Below are positions 36,168 through 46,930 of a DNA stretch of 64,000 nucleotides, piece by piece. This stretch comes from Allorhizobium undicola ORS 992 = ATCC 700741 (GTDB lineage: Bacteria; Pseudomonadota; Alphaproteobacteria; Rhizobiales; Rhizobiaceae): assembly GCF_000621665.1 (NCBI RefSeq), contig NZ_JHXQ01000015.1, positions 1 to 64,000 of the forward strand. Direction: 5' to 3'. The position numbers and the translations under genes were made by a program. The notes under the pieces were generated by a model. That model had not been told where the DNA came from and did not search any database. It saw only the letters and a list, made by a program, of their open reading frames with translations. Numbering within the stretch: position 1 is the stretch's first letter; every line of letters begins with the position of its first letter.

Positions 36168-36971
36168 ATGCCAGTTGGTCGCACGGAAACCGTGAATTTA
36201 CAGGGATTGTTGATAAAGATCGGAATTGGAGAAAGCGTGAGCGTTAATCATTTGTTACAATTTATGATTGCTTCGCAAAACTGCCGAACACGCGAAGAGT
36301 TATTGTTGGAATTCGACAACCTCCTGGAGGCCTATGGCATTGCTTATTTTGGCATTGTCCGTACGCCCAAGCCTGATCAGAACCCGCTTTCGCTGGTCCT
36401 GGCGGGCCGTTGGCCCGATAAGTGGCCGCAAATCTATGTCACCAAGAAATTCGTCCTGATCGATCCTTCGATCCGGTATCTGGCCCAGGCACAGAAGCCG
36501 TTTCGCTGGAGCGAGGCGCTGGAGGTCTATCGCGATGACCCCCACTTCAAGCGTATGCAGCGCATGATGTCGGAAGCCCATCGCATGGGTCTGGAGGATG
36601 GTTACGTCTTTCCCGTCCATGGGCGCGGCGGCTTGCTGGGCAATCTGACCATGGGGGGACCGAACCTTGAACTGTCGCCGCTGGAAGTCGTGCTGTTCGA
36701 CAGCGCGGCCAAATGCGCCTTCTGGGCGCTTTGCGATATTGCCGGTACGCCAGGCCAGATCCTCCCCAAGGTGGATGCCAGACTGACCCGGCGCGAACTG
36801 GAGATCCTCAACTATCTGGGCGAGGGGATGACCTCCAACGAGATGAGCCGCCTTCTGGACATCTCGAACCATACGGTGGACTGGTACGTGAATGAATTGC
36901 AAAGCAAGCTGAACGCCAAGAACCGTCAGCATATGGTGGCGCTGGCGCTCAGGCTTGGCCTGATCACCTGA
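36168..36971 (+). CDS. LuxR-family regulator at the position of rhizobial expR
   Basis: A 267-residue transcription regulator with an N-terminal autoinducer-binding-type domain (about 25-185) and a C-terminal LuxR HTH (about 203-260: LTRRELEILNYLGEGMTSNEMSRLLDISNHTVDWYVNEL). No luxI-type synthase gene is in the window, so it is a solo here. A GTG at 36238 (VSVNHLLQFMIASQNC) is an alternative start removing 23 residues. It lies between ndvA (divergent) and pyc. In Sinorhizobium meliloti, from memory, expR occupies the same place between ndvA and pyc. I infer possible orthology and possible control of surface polysaccharides. Brucella BabR or VjbR identity is not supported by context. Confidence 0.85.
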   Translation: MPVGRTETVNLQGLLIKIGIGESVSVNHLLQFMIASQNCRTREELLLEFDNLLEAYGIAYFGIVRTPKPDQNPLSLVLAGRWPDKWPQIYVTKKFVLIDPSIRYLAQAQKPFRWSEALEVYRDDPHFKRMQRMMSEAHRMGLEDGYVFPVHGRGGLLGNLTMGGPNLELSPLEVVLFDSAAKCAFWALCDIAGTPGQILPKVDARLTRRELEILNYLGEGMTSNEMSRLLDISNHTVDWYVNELQSKLNAKNRQHMVALALRLGLIT

Positions 36972-37011
36972 CGATTTCGGTGAAACATAGCGGGTAGCGC
37001 CCGGATTATAT

Positions 37012-37044
37012 CAGCCCTGATGCAATAAATACATCAGGGCTGCA
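37012..37044 (+). terminator. Terminator after the luxR gene
   Basis: CAGCCCTGATG...CATCAGGGCTG is an 11-bp perfect stem with an A/T-rich loop, 41 bases after the stop codon, followed by an A/T-rich tail. Confidence 0.7.
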
Positions 37045-37170
37045 ATATTAGATCATAAAACATTGAAATTTGCTTTACCGTACCGTTTGGGCAAATTGCG
37101 TCTTTTAAAACAGTTCTCTATGCATCATCGTGCAGTGCACAAGATGATTGCTGTTGATGAGGAGGTCGCA

Positions 37171-40100
37171 GTGCCCATTTCCAAAATCCTGGTCGCAAAC
37201 CGATCCGAAATCGCCATCCGCGTATTTCGCGCCGCAAACGAACTGGGGATCAAAACGGTCGCCGTCTGGGCAGAAGAAGACAAGCTTTCGCTGCATCGCT
37301 TCAAGGCCGATGAAAGCTACCAGGTCGGACGCGGGCCCCATCTCAAACGCGATCTTGGGCCGATAGAAAGCTATCTTTCCATTCCCGAAATCATCCGTGT
37401 CGCCAAACTTTCCGGCGCCGACGCCATTCATCCCGGTTACGGCCTTCTTTCCGAAAGTCCTGAATTCGTCGAGGCCTGCAACGATGCAGGTATCATTTTC
37501 ATCGGCCCGACCGCCGATACCATGCGTCAGCTTGGCAACAAGGTCGCCGCGCGCAACCTGGCGATTTCCGTCGGCGTTCCGGTGGTTCCGGCAACCGATC
37601 CGCTGCCCGATGACGAGGCGGAAATTCACCGCCTTGCGGAAGAAATCGGCTATCCCGTCATGCTGAAGGCCTCGTGGGGCGGCGGCGGGCGCGGAATGCG
37701 CGCCATTCGCGATCCCAAGGATCTGATCCGCGAAGTGACGGAAGCCAAGCGCGAAGCCAAGGCCGCCTTCGGCAAGGACGAGGTCTATCTCGAAAAGCTG
37801 GTGGAACGCGCCCGCCACGTCGAAAGCCAGGTTCTCGGCGACACGCATGGCAATGTGGTTCATCTTTTCGAGCGCGATTGCTCCATCCAGCGCCGCAACC
37901 AGAAGGTCGTGGAACGGGCGCCCGCCCCTTACCTGTCGGAAGCGCAGCGGCAGGAACTGGCCGCCTATTCGCTGAAAATCGCCGCTGCCACCCATTATAT
38001 CGGCGCAGGCACCGTCGAATATCTGATGGATGCCGACACCGGAAAATTCTACTTCATCGAGGTCAATCCACGCATTCAGGTGGAGCATACCGTTACCGAA
38101 GTCGTGACCGGCATCGACATCGTCAAGGCGCAGATTCACATTCTGGAAGGCGCAGCCATCGGCACGCCGGAATCGGGTGTTCCTGCGCAGGAAAACATTC
38201 GCCTGAATGGCCATGCCCTGCAATGCCGCATCACCACCGAAGATCCCGAACACAACTTCATTCCGGATTATGGCCGCATCACCGCCTATCGCTCGGCGGC
38301 GGGCTTCGGCATCCGTCTGGATGGCGGCACCGCCTATACCGGCGCCATCATCACCCGTTATTACGATCCGTTGCTGGTCAAGGTCACGGCTTCGGGCGGC
38401 TCGCCACAGGAAGCGATCAGCCGCATGGACCGGGCGCTGCGGGAATTCCGGATTCGTGGCGTCGCCACCAATCTGACCTTCCTTGAAGCGATCATCGGCC
38501 ATCCGAGCTTCCGGGACAACACCTACACCACCCGCTTCATCGATACGACACCGGAACTCTTTGCCCAGGTCAAGCGGCAGGACCGCGCCACCAAGCTTTT
38601 GACCTATCTGGCGGATGTGTCGGTCAACGGGCATCCGGAGGTGAAGGGCCGGCCCAAGCCTTCCGAAAAGGCGGCAAAGCCGGTTCTGCCCTATATCGAG
38701 GCGGAGGTTCCAGCCGGAACCAAGCAGAAGCTGGACGCACTGGGACCCAAGGGCTTTGCCCAATGGATGCGCGGCGAAAGCCGGGTATTGATGACAGATA
38801 CCACCATGCGGGATGGACACCAGTCGCTGCTGGCCACCCGTATGCGTACCCATGACATTGCCCGTATCGCGCCGATCTATGCGCGCGCCCTGCCCAATCT
38901 TTTCTCGCTGGAATGCTGGGGCGGCGCAACCTTCGACGTTTCGATGCGCTTTCTGACGGAAGACCCGTGGGAGCGGCTGGCGCTGGTGCGGGAAGGCGCT
39001 CCCAACATTCTTTTGCAAATGCTGCTGCGCGGCGCAAATGGTGTTGGTTACACCAATTATCCCGATAATGTGGTGAAGTATTTCGTGCGGCAGGCCGCCC
39101 GTGGCGGCATCGACCTTTTCCGCGTGTTCGACTGCCTGAACTGGGTGGAAAACATGCGCGTCTCCATGGATGCCGTGCAGGAAGAGAACAAGCTCTGCGA
39201 AGCCACCATCTGCTATACCGGCGATCTGCTGAACAGCGCGCGTCCGAAATACGACCTGAAATATTACACCGCTCTTGCTGCCGAGCTGGAAAAGGCGGGC
39301 GCGCACATCATCGCCGTCAAGGACATGGCCGGCCTTTTGAAGCCCGCCGCTGCGAAGGTTCTGTTCAAGGCGCTGCGCGAGGCAACGGACCTGCCGATCC
39401 ACTTCCACACGCATGACACCTCCGGCATTGCCGCGGCCACGATTCTTGCCGCCGTGGAAGCGGGGGTGGATGCAGTGGATGCGGCCATGGATGCCTTTTC
39501 CGGCAATACCTCGCAGCCCTGCCTTGGCTCCATCGTCGAAGCCCTGTCGGGCACCGATCGCGATCCAGGCCTCGATCCCGAATGGATCCGCCGCATTTCC
39601 TTCTATTGGGAAGCGGTACGGGCGCAATATGCCGCCTTCGAAAGCGATCTCAAGGGTCCGGCGTCGGAGGTCTATCTGCATGAAATGCCGGGTGGACAGT
39701 TTACCAACCTCAAGGAACAGGCCCGCTCCCTGGGGCTGGAAACCCGCTGGCACGAGGTGGCGCAGGCCTATGCCGATGCCAATCGCATGTTCGGCGATAT
39801 CGTGAAGGTCACGCCCTCCTCCAAGGTGGTGGGCGACATGGCGCTGATGATGGTGGCGCAGGATCTGACGGTGGCGGATGTGGAGAACCCGGACAAGGAC
39901 ATTGCCTTCCCCGATTCCGTCGTTTCCATGCTGCGCGGCGATCTGGGCCAGCCTCCGGGCGGATGGCCCGACGCCTTGCAGAAAAAGGCGCTCAAGGGTG
40001 ACAAGCCCTATACGGTGCGACCCGGCTCCCTGCTGAAGGAGGCCGACCTCGACGCCGAGCGCAAGACGATCGAAACGAAGCTGGAACGCCCGGTCAGCGA

Positions 40101-40632
40101 TTTCGAATTCGCCTCTTATCTGATGTATCCCAAGGTCTTCACGGATTTCGCCGTGGCTTCCGAAACCTACGGCCCCGTTTCGGTTCTGCCCACGCCAGCC
40201 TATTTCTACGGCATGGCGGATGGCGAGGAACTGTTTGCCGAAATCGAACGCGGCAAGACACTGGTCATCGTCAATCAGGCCGCCAGCGCCCCGGATGCCC
40301 AAGGCATGGTCACGGTGTTTTTCGAACTGAACGGCCAGCCACGCCGCATCAAGGTACCGGACCGCGCCCATGGTGCTTCCGGCGCGGCCATACGCCAGAA
40401 GGCAGACAGCGGCAATGCGGCCCAGCTTGGGGCGCCGATGCCGGGCGTCATCAGCCGCGTTTTCGTGTCTCCCGGCCAGAGCGTGAAAACCGGTGACGTG
40501 CTGCTCTCCATCGAAGCGATGAAGATGGAAACCGCCCTTCATGCCGACCGCGATGCCGTGGTGGCGGAAGTGCTGGTAAAGCCCGCCGACCAGATCGACG
40601 CCAAGGATCTGCTGATCGTCTTCCAGGCTTGA
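37171..40632 (+). CDS. pyc: Pyruvate carboxylase
   Basis: A biotin enzyme that carboxylates pyruvate to oxaloacetate, refilling the TCA cycle. At 1153 residues it is the full single-chain form: biotin carboxylase (about 1-455; SWGGGGRGMR loop and FIEVNPRIQVEHTVTE), carboxyltransferase (about 530-800; DTTMRDGHQSLLATRMRT, metal-binding HFHTHDTSG), and the biotin carrier domain with EAMKMET, where K1118 carries biotin. The GTG start at 37171 has GGAGG ten bases upstream and matches the family opening (PISKILVANRSEIAIR); a frame reaching back to 37063 has no support. It stands alone between luxR and the yggS-type gene. Confidence 0.97.
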   Translation: MPISKILVANRSEIAIRVFRAANELGIKTVAVWAEEDKLSLHRFKADESYQVGRGPHLKRDLGPIESYLSIPEIIRVAKLSGADAIHPGYGLLSESPEFVEACNDAGIIFIGPTADTMRQLGNKVAARNLAISVGVPVVPATDPLPDDEAEIHRLAEEIGYPVMLKASWGGGGRGMRAIRDPKDLIREVTEAKREAKAAFGKDEVYLEKLVERARHVESQVLGDTHGNVVHLFERDCSIQRRNQKVVERAPAPYLSEAQRQELAAYSLKIAAATHYIGAGTVEYLMDADTGKFYFIEVNPRIQVEHTVTEVVTGIDIVKAQIHILEGAAIGTPESGVPAQENIRLNGHALQCRITTEDPEHNFIPDYGRITAYRSAAGFGIRLDGGTAYTGAIITRYYDPLLVKVTASGGSPQEAISRMDRALREFRIRGVATNLTFLEAIIGHPSFRDNTYTTRFIDTTPELFAQVKRQDRATKLLTYLADVSVNGHPEVKGRPKPSEKAAKPVLPYIEAEVPAGTKQKLDALGPKGFAQWMRGESRVLMTDTTMRDGHQSLLATRMRTHDIARIAPIYARALPNLFSLECWGGATFDVSMRFLTEDPWERLALVREGAPNILLQMLLRGANGVGYTNYPDNVVKYFVRQAARGGIDLFRVFDCLNWVENMRVSMDAVQEENKLCEATICYTGDLLNSARPKYDLKYYTALAAELEKAGAHIIAVKDMAGLLKPAAAKVLFKALREATDLPIHFHTHDTSGIAAATILAAVEAGVDAVDAAMDAFSGNTSQPCLGSIVEALSGTDRDPGLDPEWIRRISFYWEAVRAQYAAFESDLKGPASEVYLHEMPGGQFTNLKEQARSLGLETRWHEVAQAYADANRMFGDIVKVTPSSKVVGDMALMMVAQDLTVADVENPDKDIAFPDSVVSMLRGDLGQPPGGWPDALQKKALKGDKPYTVRPGSLLKEADLDAERKTIETKLERPVSDFEFASYLMYPKVFTDFAVASETYGPVSVLPTPAYFYGMADGEELFAEIERGKTLVIVNQAASAPDAQGMVTVFFELNGQPRRIKVPDRAHGASGAAIRQKADSGNAAQLGAPMPGVISRVFVSPGQSVKTGDVLLSIEAMKMETALHADRDAVVAEVLVKPADQIDAKDLLIVFQA

Positions 40633-40697
40633 TTCATTTCCCTCCGGCCAGTTGGCGCTGGCCGGAGCATCCCTGTCATTGCATCGTTTTTGGCAGC

Positions 40698-41357
40698 TCA
40701 GCGGCTGCCGAAAATGGCCGAACCGACCCGCACAGACGTTGCACCAAAGGCAACCGCCGTTTCGTAATCTCCCGACATTCCCATGGAAAGCCGGTCAAGG
40801 CCACATTCCGTCGCCAGCTTTTGCAGCAGCGCAAAATGCGGACCGGGGTTTTCCTCTGCGGGCGGGATGCACATCAGGCCTTCGATGGTAAGACCAAGAT
40901 CGTTGCGGCAAAGCCCAACAAAGGCGAGGGCTTCTTCCGGCGCGATGCCTGCCTTTTGCGGCTCGTTGCCGGTATTGACCTGCACATAAAGCTTTGGATG
41001 CCGGCCCTGTTTCAGCATTTCCTCTGAAAGTGCGCGCGCGATCTTTTCACGGTCCACCGTCTCGATCACATCGAACAAGGCCACCGCATCCGCCGCCTTG
41101 TTGGATTGCAGCGGCCCGATCAGATGCAGCTCCACACCGTCGAATTCACCCTTGAGATCAGGCCATTTGCCTTGTGCTTCCTGCACGCGGTTCTCGCCGA
41201 AAACCCGCTGGCCATGGGCAAGGGCAGGGCGAATGGCTTCTGCATCGAAAGTTTTGGAAACGGCCACGAGCTGCACGCAGCCGGGATCGCGCTTCGCTTC
41301 CTCCTCGGCCAGCCGGATTTTTGCCGTAACCTCGTCCAGTCTTTCTTCAATGCTCAT
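40698..41357 (-). CDS. YggS/PLPBP-family pyridoxal-phosphate homeostasis protein
   Basis: A 219-residue protein of the YggS/PROSC family, which binds PLP without known enzyme activity and keeps free B6 vitamers and amino-acid pools in balance. The PLP lysine is K35 in VQLVAVSKTF. Other family blocks are visible: FGENRVQEAQGKW, ELHLIGPLQSNKA, VQVNTGNEPQKAGI and LSMGMSGDYETAVAFGATSVRVGSAIFG. The start at 41357 is preceded by an ACGGGTGAGA stretch, and the frame upstream does not match the family. It is divergent from leuS. Confidence 0.93.
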   Translation of the reverse strand: MSIEERLDEVTAKIRLAEEEAKRDPGCVQLVAVSKTFDAEAIRPALAHGQRVFGENRVQEAQGKWPDLKGEFDGVELHLIGPLQSNKAADAVALFDVIETVDREKIARALSEEMLKQGRHPKLYVQVNTGNEPQKAGIAPEEALAFVGLCRNDLGLTIEGLMCIPPAEENPGPHFALLQKLATECGLDRLSMGMSGDYETAVAFGATSVRVGSAIFGSR

Positions 41358-41489
41358 GGTCTCACCCGTTCCTTTCGCTTTCTTTTTGCGGCACCGACGT
41401 GAAAAGGCAAGCCCCGCAAAGCTTGACGCTTCCTGCTTTTCATGGTGAAGGTCCAGCCTTATCGATAATGCAGCCGGACAAGCATTCCC

Positions 41490-44117
41490 ATGAGCACAGA
41501 ACGTTATAACCCGCGTGATGCGGAACCTCGCTGGCAGGCAAAGTGGGCCGAAGCCAAGGTTTTCGAAACCGATAACAGCGACCCGCGCGAGAAATATTAC
41601 GTGCTGGAGATGTTCCCCTATCCCTCGGGGCGCATTCACATGGGTCACGTGCGCAACTACGCCATGGGCGATGTCGTCGCCCGCTATAAACGCGCCCGTG
41701 GTTATAATGTTCTGCATCCCATGGGTTGGGACGCCTTCGGTATGCCGGCCGAAAACGCCGCCATGCAAAACAAGGTTCACCCCAAGGATTGGACCTATCA
41801 GAACATCGCCACCATGCGCAGCCAGCTCAAATCCATGGGCCTGTCGCTGGACTGGTCACGGGAATTTGCCACTTGCGATGTGGACTATTACCACCGGCAG
41901 CAGGCGCTCTTCATCGACATGATGGAAAAGGGCCTCGTCTACCGCAAACAGTCCAAGGTCAACTGGGATCCGGTGGATCAGACGGTGCTGGCCAATGAGC
42001 AGGTTATCGATGGCCGTGGCTGGCGTTCCGGCGCGCTGGTGGAGCAGCGCGAGCTGACACAGTGGTTCTTCAAGATCACCGATTTCGCACAGGATCTACT
42101 CGACGCGCTGGATACGCTGGACCAGTGGCCTGAAAAAGTGCGCCTGATGCAGAAGAACTGGATAGGCCGCTCGGAAGGCTTGACTGTGCGCTGGGAAGTG
42201 GCCGCCGGTGCGCCTTCCGGCTTTGCCGATGTGAAGGTTTACACCACCCGGCCCGATACGCTGTTTGGCGCCTCCTTCCTCGCCATCGCCGCGGACCACC
42301 CGCTTGCAAAGGCCGTTTCTGAAGGCGATCAGGCGGTTGCCGAGTTCTGCGATGAATGCCGCCGGGCCGGAACCTCGCTCGCCGCATTGGAAACCGCAGA
42401 AAAGAAGGGCATCGATACGGGCGTGAAGGTGCGCCATCCGCTCGATCCCTCCTGGGAACTGCCGGTCTATGTCGCGAATTTCGTGCTGATGGATTACGGC
42501 ACGGGCGCTATTTTCGGCTGCCCTTCCGGCGACCAGCGCGACCTTGATTTCGCCCGCAAATACGATCTGCCGGTCGTGCCGGTCGTGATGCCGAAGGACG
42601 GGGATGCCGCAAGCTTCACCGTCGGTGATACGGCCTATGACGGCGACGGCGTGATGATCAATTCCCGCTTCCTCGATGGCATGACCACTACGGAGGCCTT
42701 CGAGGCCGTCGCAACCAAGCTGGCAAGCACCATGCTGGGCGACGAGCCCGTGGGTGAGCGCAAGGTCAATTTCCGGCTGCGTGACTGGGGTATTTCCCGC
42801 CAGCGCTATTGGGGCTGCCCTATCCCGGTTATCCACTGCGAAGTCTGCGGTGTCGTGCCGGTACCGAAAAAGGACTTGCCGGTAAAACTGCCTGACGATG
42901 TGACCTTCGACGTTCCGGGCAATCCCCTGGACCGCCACGCCACCTGGCGGCACGTCAATTGCCCCTGCTGCGGCAAGCCTGCCCGGCGTGAAACGGACAC
43001 CATGGATACTTTCGTGGATTCCAGCTGGTATTACACCCGCTTCACCGCACCTTGGGAAGACAATCCCACCGACCCGGCTGTCGCCAATCGCTGGCTGCCG
43101 GTCGATCAGTATATTGGCGGGATCGAACACGCGATCCTGCACCTTCTCTATTCGCGCTTCTTCACCCGCGCCATGCGCGAAACCGGCCACGTCAACATGA
43201 GCGAGCCCTTCAAGGGCCTGTTCACGCAGGGCATGGTGGTGCATGAAACCTATCGTCTTGGCGAGGGCCTGACGGGCCAGTGGGTTGCGCCTGCCGATAT
43301 TCGCATCGACGACGTGGATGGGGTCCGCAAGGCCTATCTGCTGACGACCGGCGAGGAAGTGATCATCGGCTCGATCGAGAAGATGTCGAAGTCCAAGAAG
43401 AATGTCGTCGATCCTGATGACATTCTGGGTTCCTACGGCGCCGATACCGCCCGCTTCTTCGTGCTGTCCGATTCACCGCCGGATCGTGACGTGATCTGGT
43501 CCGAGGCGGGCGTCGAAGGTGCCCATCGTTTTGTCCAGCGCGTATGGCGCCTCGTGTCGGAGGCAGCTGCGACTCTGGCTTCCGTTCCGGCGACTCCGGC
43601 TAAGGAAGGTGAGGGCAGGGCTGTTTCGCAAATCGCACACAAGACGCTGGCCGCCGTACAGGCCGATCTTGACAAGCTGGCCTTCAACAAATCCGTGGCC
43701 CGCATCTATGAATTCGTGAATGCCCTTGCCAACCCGCTGACGCAGGTTGCGGGCGGCAAAGCGGGTGAATCCTTTACCGCAGCCGTACGCGATGCGACGG
43801 AAATTCTTATCCAGATCATTGCCCCGATGACCCCCCACCTCGCCGAGGAATGCTGGGCCGTTCTTGGCAAAGAGGGCATGGTTGCCAAGGCAGCCTGGCC
43901 CGCATTCGATCCGGAACTGGTGGCGGAAAACGATGTGACACTGCCGATCCAGATCAATGGCAAGAAACGTGCGGAATTGACAATCAGCCGCGATGCGGAT
44001 CAGAATGCCGTCCAAGCGGCAGTGCTTGGTCTGGAGGCCGTGCAGGCCATTCTTCAGGGTCAGAACCCGAAGAAAATTATCGTTGTTCCTCAAAGGATTG
44101 TGAACATTGTCGTCTGA
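41490..44117 (+). CDS. leuS: Leucyl-tRNA synthetase
   Basis: This essential class I synthetase charges tRNA-Leu. The 875-residue length is typical. The HIGH-type motif is [15 protein letters not shown] (about 48-62) and the KMSKS loop is [15 protein letters not shown] near 630. The editing domain (CP1, about 225-420) includes [22 protein letters not shown]. It is followed with an 11-base overlap by lptE and then holA, an order common in Rhizobiales, so the three are likely one operon. Confidence 0.98.
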   Translation: MSTERYNPRDAEPRWQAKWAEAKVFETDNSDPREKYYVLEMFPYPSGRIHMGHVRNYAMGDVVARYKRARGYNVLHPMGWDAFGMPAENAAMQNKVHPKDWTYQNIATMRSQLKSMGLSLDWSREFATCDVDYYHRQQALFIDMMEKGLVYRKQSKVNWDPVDQTVLANEQVIDGRGWRSGALVEQRELTQWFFKITDFAQDLLDALDTLDQWPEKVRLMQKNWIGRSEGLTVRWEVAAGAPSGFADVKVYTTRPDTLFGASFLAIAADHPLAKAVSEGDQAVAEFCDECRRAGTSLAALETAEKKGIDTGVKVRHPLDPSWELPVYVANFVLMDYGTGAIFGCPSGDQRDLDFARKYDLPVVPVVMPKDGDAASFTVGDTAYDGDGVMINSRFLDGMTTTEAFEAVATKLASTMLGDEPVGERKVNFRLRDWGISRQRYWGCPIPVIHCEVCGVVPVPKKDLPVKLPDDVTFDVPGNPLDRHATWRHVNCPCCGKPARRETDTMDTFVDSSWYYTRFTAPWEDNPTDPAVANRWLPVDQYIGGIEHAILHLLYSRFFTRAMRETGHVNMSEPFKGLFTQGMVVHETYRLGEGLTGQWVAPADIRIDDVDGVRKAYLLTTGEEVIIGSIEKMSKSKKNVVDPDDILGSYGADTARFFVLSDSPPDRDVIWSEAGVEGAHRFVQRVWRLVSEAAATLASVPATPAKEGEGRAVSQIAHKTLAAVQADLDKLAFNKSVARIYEFVNALANPLTQVAGGKAGESFTAAVRDATEILIQIIAPMTPHLAEECWAVLGKEGMVAKAAWPAFDPELVAENDVTLPIQINGKKRAELTISRDADQNAVQAAVLGLEAVQAILQGQNPKKIIVVPQRIVNIVV

Positions 44118-44625
44118 CACCTCCAACCAAAGCCGCCGCGCCTTGCTTCTCGTTTCGCTCGGCCTCGTTACCGCGCTTGCGGGTTGCCAGGTGCGCCCGC
44201 TTTACAGCGAAGACAAAAGCACGCGCCGAATGCTGGCATCGATTTCCTTTTCCGCCGCCAAGGACCGCGTAGGGCAGGAAGTGCGCAACCGCCTGATCTT
44301 TCTTGCCGCAGGCGGGCAGGGGGAGCCGGCCCATCCGGAATATCTTGTCGATATGAACGTGCAAACACAGTCGCAGGATGTTCTCTATGACAGCAGCGCC
44401 GACAAGGCGACCGCAGGTCGCGTGACAGTAAGTGCTGACTATACGCTCAAGAAAGCAACGGACGGCTCGGTCCTGCGCATTGCCCATCGCCAGAGCGTTG
44501 CTTTGCTGGATCTTCCCACGCAGGAATTTGCCAAGCTGCGCGCCAAACGTGATGCCGAGGACCGGGCGGCCCACGAACTGGCAGAGCTGATCAGCGCGGA
44601 CCTCGCAGCCGTACTGGCGAAGTAA
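44107..44625 (+). CDS. lptE: LPS-assembly lipoprotein LptE
   Basis: An outer-membrane lipoprotein that forms the LPS translocon with LptD. The 172-residue chain has a signal sequence ending in the lipobox LAGC with C27 as the lipidated residue, and then QVRPLYSED, typical of alphaproteobacterial LptE. The apparent start is a TTG overlapping the end of leuS by 11 bases, implying translational coupling. The assignment rests on the lipobox, length and the conserved leuS-lptE-holA order; LptE sequences themselves are poorly conserved. Confidence 0.85.
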   Translation: MSSDTSNQSRRALLLVSLGLVTALAGCQVRPLYSEDKSTRRMLASISFSAAKDRVGQEVRNRLIFLAAGGQGEPAHPEYLVDMNVQTQSQDVLYDSSADKATAGRVTVSADYTLKKATDGSVLRIAHRQSVALLDLPTQEFAKLRAKRDAEDRAAHELAELISADLAAVLAK

Positions 44626-44739
44626 ACGTCAGCTCCGGTTCCAACGGCGGGGATTTCCAAGGGTGATCCACGCCGCCAATAGCACGCGTGGATGCAGCAT
44701 CACGACATGCTGTATCCGCCTTGGTCGTCGGGACGCATC

Positions 44740-45780
44740 ATGACTGAAATCAAGTCGCACGAATTCGACGGCTTTCTCCAGAAATCAGCACGGCATTATC
44801 GCCTTTTTCTCATTTACGGCCCAGATGTGGGGCTTGTCTCCGAACGTGCCGCAGCCCTTGCAAAGAACACCGGCGTCGATCTCAATGATCCGTTTGCCAT
44901 TATCAAGCTCGATAGCCATGAGGTTCAGGCAGATCCGGGACGGCTGATCGATGAGATGAATTCTCTCGGACTTTTTGGCGGAGAAAAGCTAATCTGGGTA
45001 AAAAACGTTTCCAACGAAAAGGGTATTGCCGACGGATTGAAGATCCTCTCGGAATCAGCTCTTGAGGGAAGCTCTCTAATTCTGGAAGCCGGTGATCTTA
45101 AAAAGACCTCGGCCGTTCGCAAAGCCGGTGAGGGCGCTCGCAACATCGCAACGGTGGCGTGCTATCAGGACGATTCACGGGCACTGAACGCACTCGTAGA
45201 CGCCGAAATGGCGGCTGCCGGGAAGCGCATCACCCCGGATGCCCGCTCTCTCCTTCTCGATTGTCTCGGTGGGGATCGACGGGCATCTCGAAATGAAATC
45301 AGCAAGCTCCTGCTCTACTGCATGAATGACGAACTGATCGATGAGGCCCATGTCGCTGCCATCATTGGCGATGCCAGCGCGACCTCCACCGATGAGGCCG
45401 TGGATGCCGTTTTAGCGGGTAATCCGGACCAGTTACTGCACGCGGTGCAGAAAATTTCAACGTCCAAGACGCCAATCTTTCTGGTACTTCAGGCCTGCCT
45501 GAAGCAGTTCCAGCAATTGGATTTCATGCGTTCCGAGATGGAAGAAAAACGCCAGCAGCCTGCACAGGTTTTGCAAACAGCAGGCCGCAATATTCATTTC
45601 AAGCGCAAGCCATTGATCGAAAAATCACTGAGAAACTGGACATCCGACGCCCTTGCTGTCGAGTTGAAACGGCTCCAGGGTGCAATCCTCGCAACCAGAA
45701 AACAAGCAAGTCTCGAGGACACGATTGCCCTTCAAACATTGCTGGCCATTACGCTACAAGCAGCCAGACGCGGCAGATAG
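44740..45780 (+). CDS. holA: DNA polymerase III delta subunit
   Basis: The clamp-loader delta subunit, which opens the beta clamp during loading on DNA. The 346-residue chain opens MTEIKSHEFDGFLQKSARHYRLFLIYGPDVGLVSERA, with the degenerate P-loop region of this family (GPDVGLV). The start at 44740 is preceded by a weak ribosome site; 16 residues upstream in frame are not family-like. It lies 114 bases after lptE. The frame has a somewhat lower GC content than leuS. Confidence 0.92.
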   Translation: MTEIKSHEFDGFLQKSARHYRLFLIYGPDVGLVSERAAALAKNTGVDLNDPFAIIKLDSHEVQADPGRLIDEMNSLGLFGGEKLIWVKNVSNEKGIADGLKILSESALEGSSLILEAGDLKKTSAVRKAGEGARNIATVACYQDDSRALNALVDAEMAAAGKRITPDARSLLLDCLGGDRRASRNEISKLLLYCMNDELIDEAHVAAIIGDASATSTDEAVDAVLAGNPDQLLHAVQKISTSKTPIFLVLQACLKQFQQLDFMRSEMEEKRQQPAQVLQTAGRNIHFKRKPLIEKSLRNWTSDALAVELKRLQGAILATRKQASLEDTIALQTLLAITLQAARRGR

Positions 45781-45961
45781 GAGCACTTCATCCTATATCA
45801 AGACAGGAATTTACTCCTGCCTGTTTCTGAGATGGACATTGATGCAAGGAATTACACCGCAGCATCTTCGACACTCGGTGTCAAAAGCGTTTTGAATATC
45901 TCAACCACATCAAACCTGTCCAATTTTCGAAATTGAGACAGAATCGAGGGGCAGCAGAAAA

Positions 45962-46837
45962 CTATCGCGCCTCAAGAAGGCGGCAAATTTCCTCTAGCTG
46001 CTCCAGCGTTTTGTAATTGATACGCATTTGTCCGCCACCGCCCTTGTGGTTGATGAGGACTTCAAGACCAAGGCGATCCGAAAGCGAGCGCTCGAGAGCA
46101 ACCGTATCTGAATCTTTCGAAGCAATAACCTTCGGCTGCGATGGCCCGCGAATATCATTCTGAGCCAGCTTTTCGGCCTCACGAACCGACATTCCTTTGG
46201 TGACAATCTGGCGCGCCAGCTGCGTTGGATCAGACGTGGAGACAAGCGCGCGCGCGTGGCCGGCTGAGAGGGACCCCTCCGCCAGCATGTCGCGAACCGG
46301 GTCAGGCAGCTTCAACAGGCGAAGGCTATTTGCGACATGGCTCCGGCTTTTGCCGATAATCTCGCCGAGATCATTTTGCGTATAACCATAGTCGGCAATC
46401 AACTGCTCGTAGCCGAGGGCCTCTTCAAGCGGATTGAGATCGGCTCGCTGTACGTTTTCAACGATCGCCAGTTCGAGAGCGGTGCGGTCATCAACATCAC
46501 GAACGATGACGGGAATTTCGACAAGGCCCGCAAGTTGCGCCGCCCGCCAGCGGCGCTCTCCAGCAATAATTTCGAATCGGTCCGACTGAATTGTACGAAC
46601 CACAACAGGCTGAACAATGCCATGCTGACGGATAGACCCGGCAAGTTCTTGCAAAACCGTTTCATCAAAATAGCGGCGAGGGTTGCGCGGGTTTCGACTG
46701 ACGAACTCAATCGGAACCAGACGGTCGGCGGCGACGGAGGGTTTTTCCTCATTACCAACCGGAACAGGTTGGTCCATCTCTCCAATCAATGCCGCAAGCC
46801 CGCGACCCAATCGGCGTTTGGAAACGTCATCGCTCAT
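45962..46837 (-). CDS. parB: Chromosome partitioning protein ParB
   Basis: ParB binds parS sites near the origin, spreads as a CTP-dependent clamp and, with ParA, segregates the new origins. The 291-residue chain has the N-terminal ParA-contacting segment (KRRLGRGLAALIG), the CTPase motifs NPRNPRRYFD and GERRWRAAQLAG (boxes II-III), an HTH around GYTQNDLGEIIGKSRSHVANSLRLL, and a C-terminal dimerisation part. The start at 46837 matches the family. It follows parA by 224 bases, and parS-like sites occur at 48455, 50408, 56260 and 56958. Confidence 0.96.
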   Translation of the reverse strand: MSDDVSKRRLGRGLAALIGEMDQPVPVGNEEKPSVAADRLVPIEFVSRNPRNPRRYFDETVLQELAGSIRQHGIVQPVVVRTIQSDRFEIIAGERRWRAAQLAGLVEIPVIVRDVDDRTALELAIVENVQRADLNPLEEALGYEQLIADYGYTQNDLGEIIGKSRSHVANSLRLLKLPDPVRDMLAEGSLSAGHARALVSTSDPTQLARQIVTKGMSVREAEKLAQNDIRGPSQPKVIASKDSDTVALERSLSDRLGLEVLINHKGGGGQMRINYKTLEQLEEICRLLEAR

Positions 46838-46930
46838 GAACTTCACCTCACTCGAGCAATTATTGATAATGTACATCCAGGTCCGCAAAGGCGCGGAACC
46901 GCCACCGCTTAAGCCGGCCTATACAGTTTA

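Noticed and set aside
36168-36971. Naming the LuxR protein BabR/BlxR or VjbR
   Set aside because: From memory those Brucella genes have other neighbours (for example metH for babR). Context here favours the expR position, and sequence identity cannot be tested.
37105-40542. An 1145-residue minus-strand frame opposite pyc
   Set aside because: The plus strand encodes a complete pyruvate carboxylase with all motifs; the antisense frame has none.
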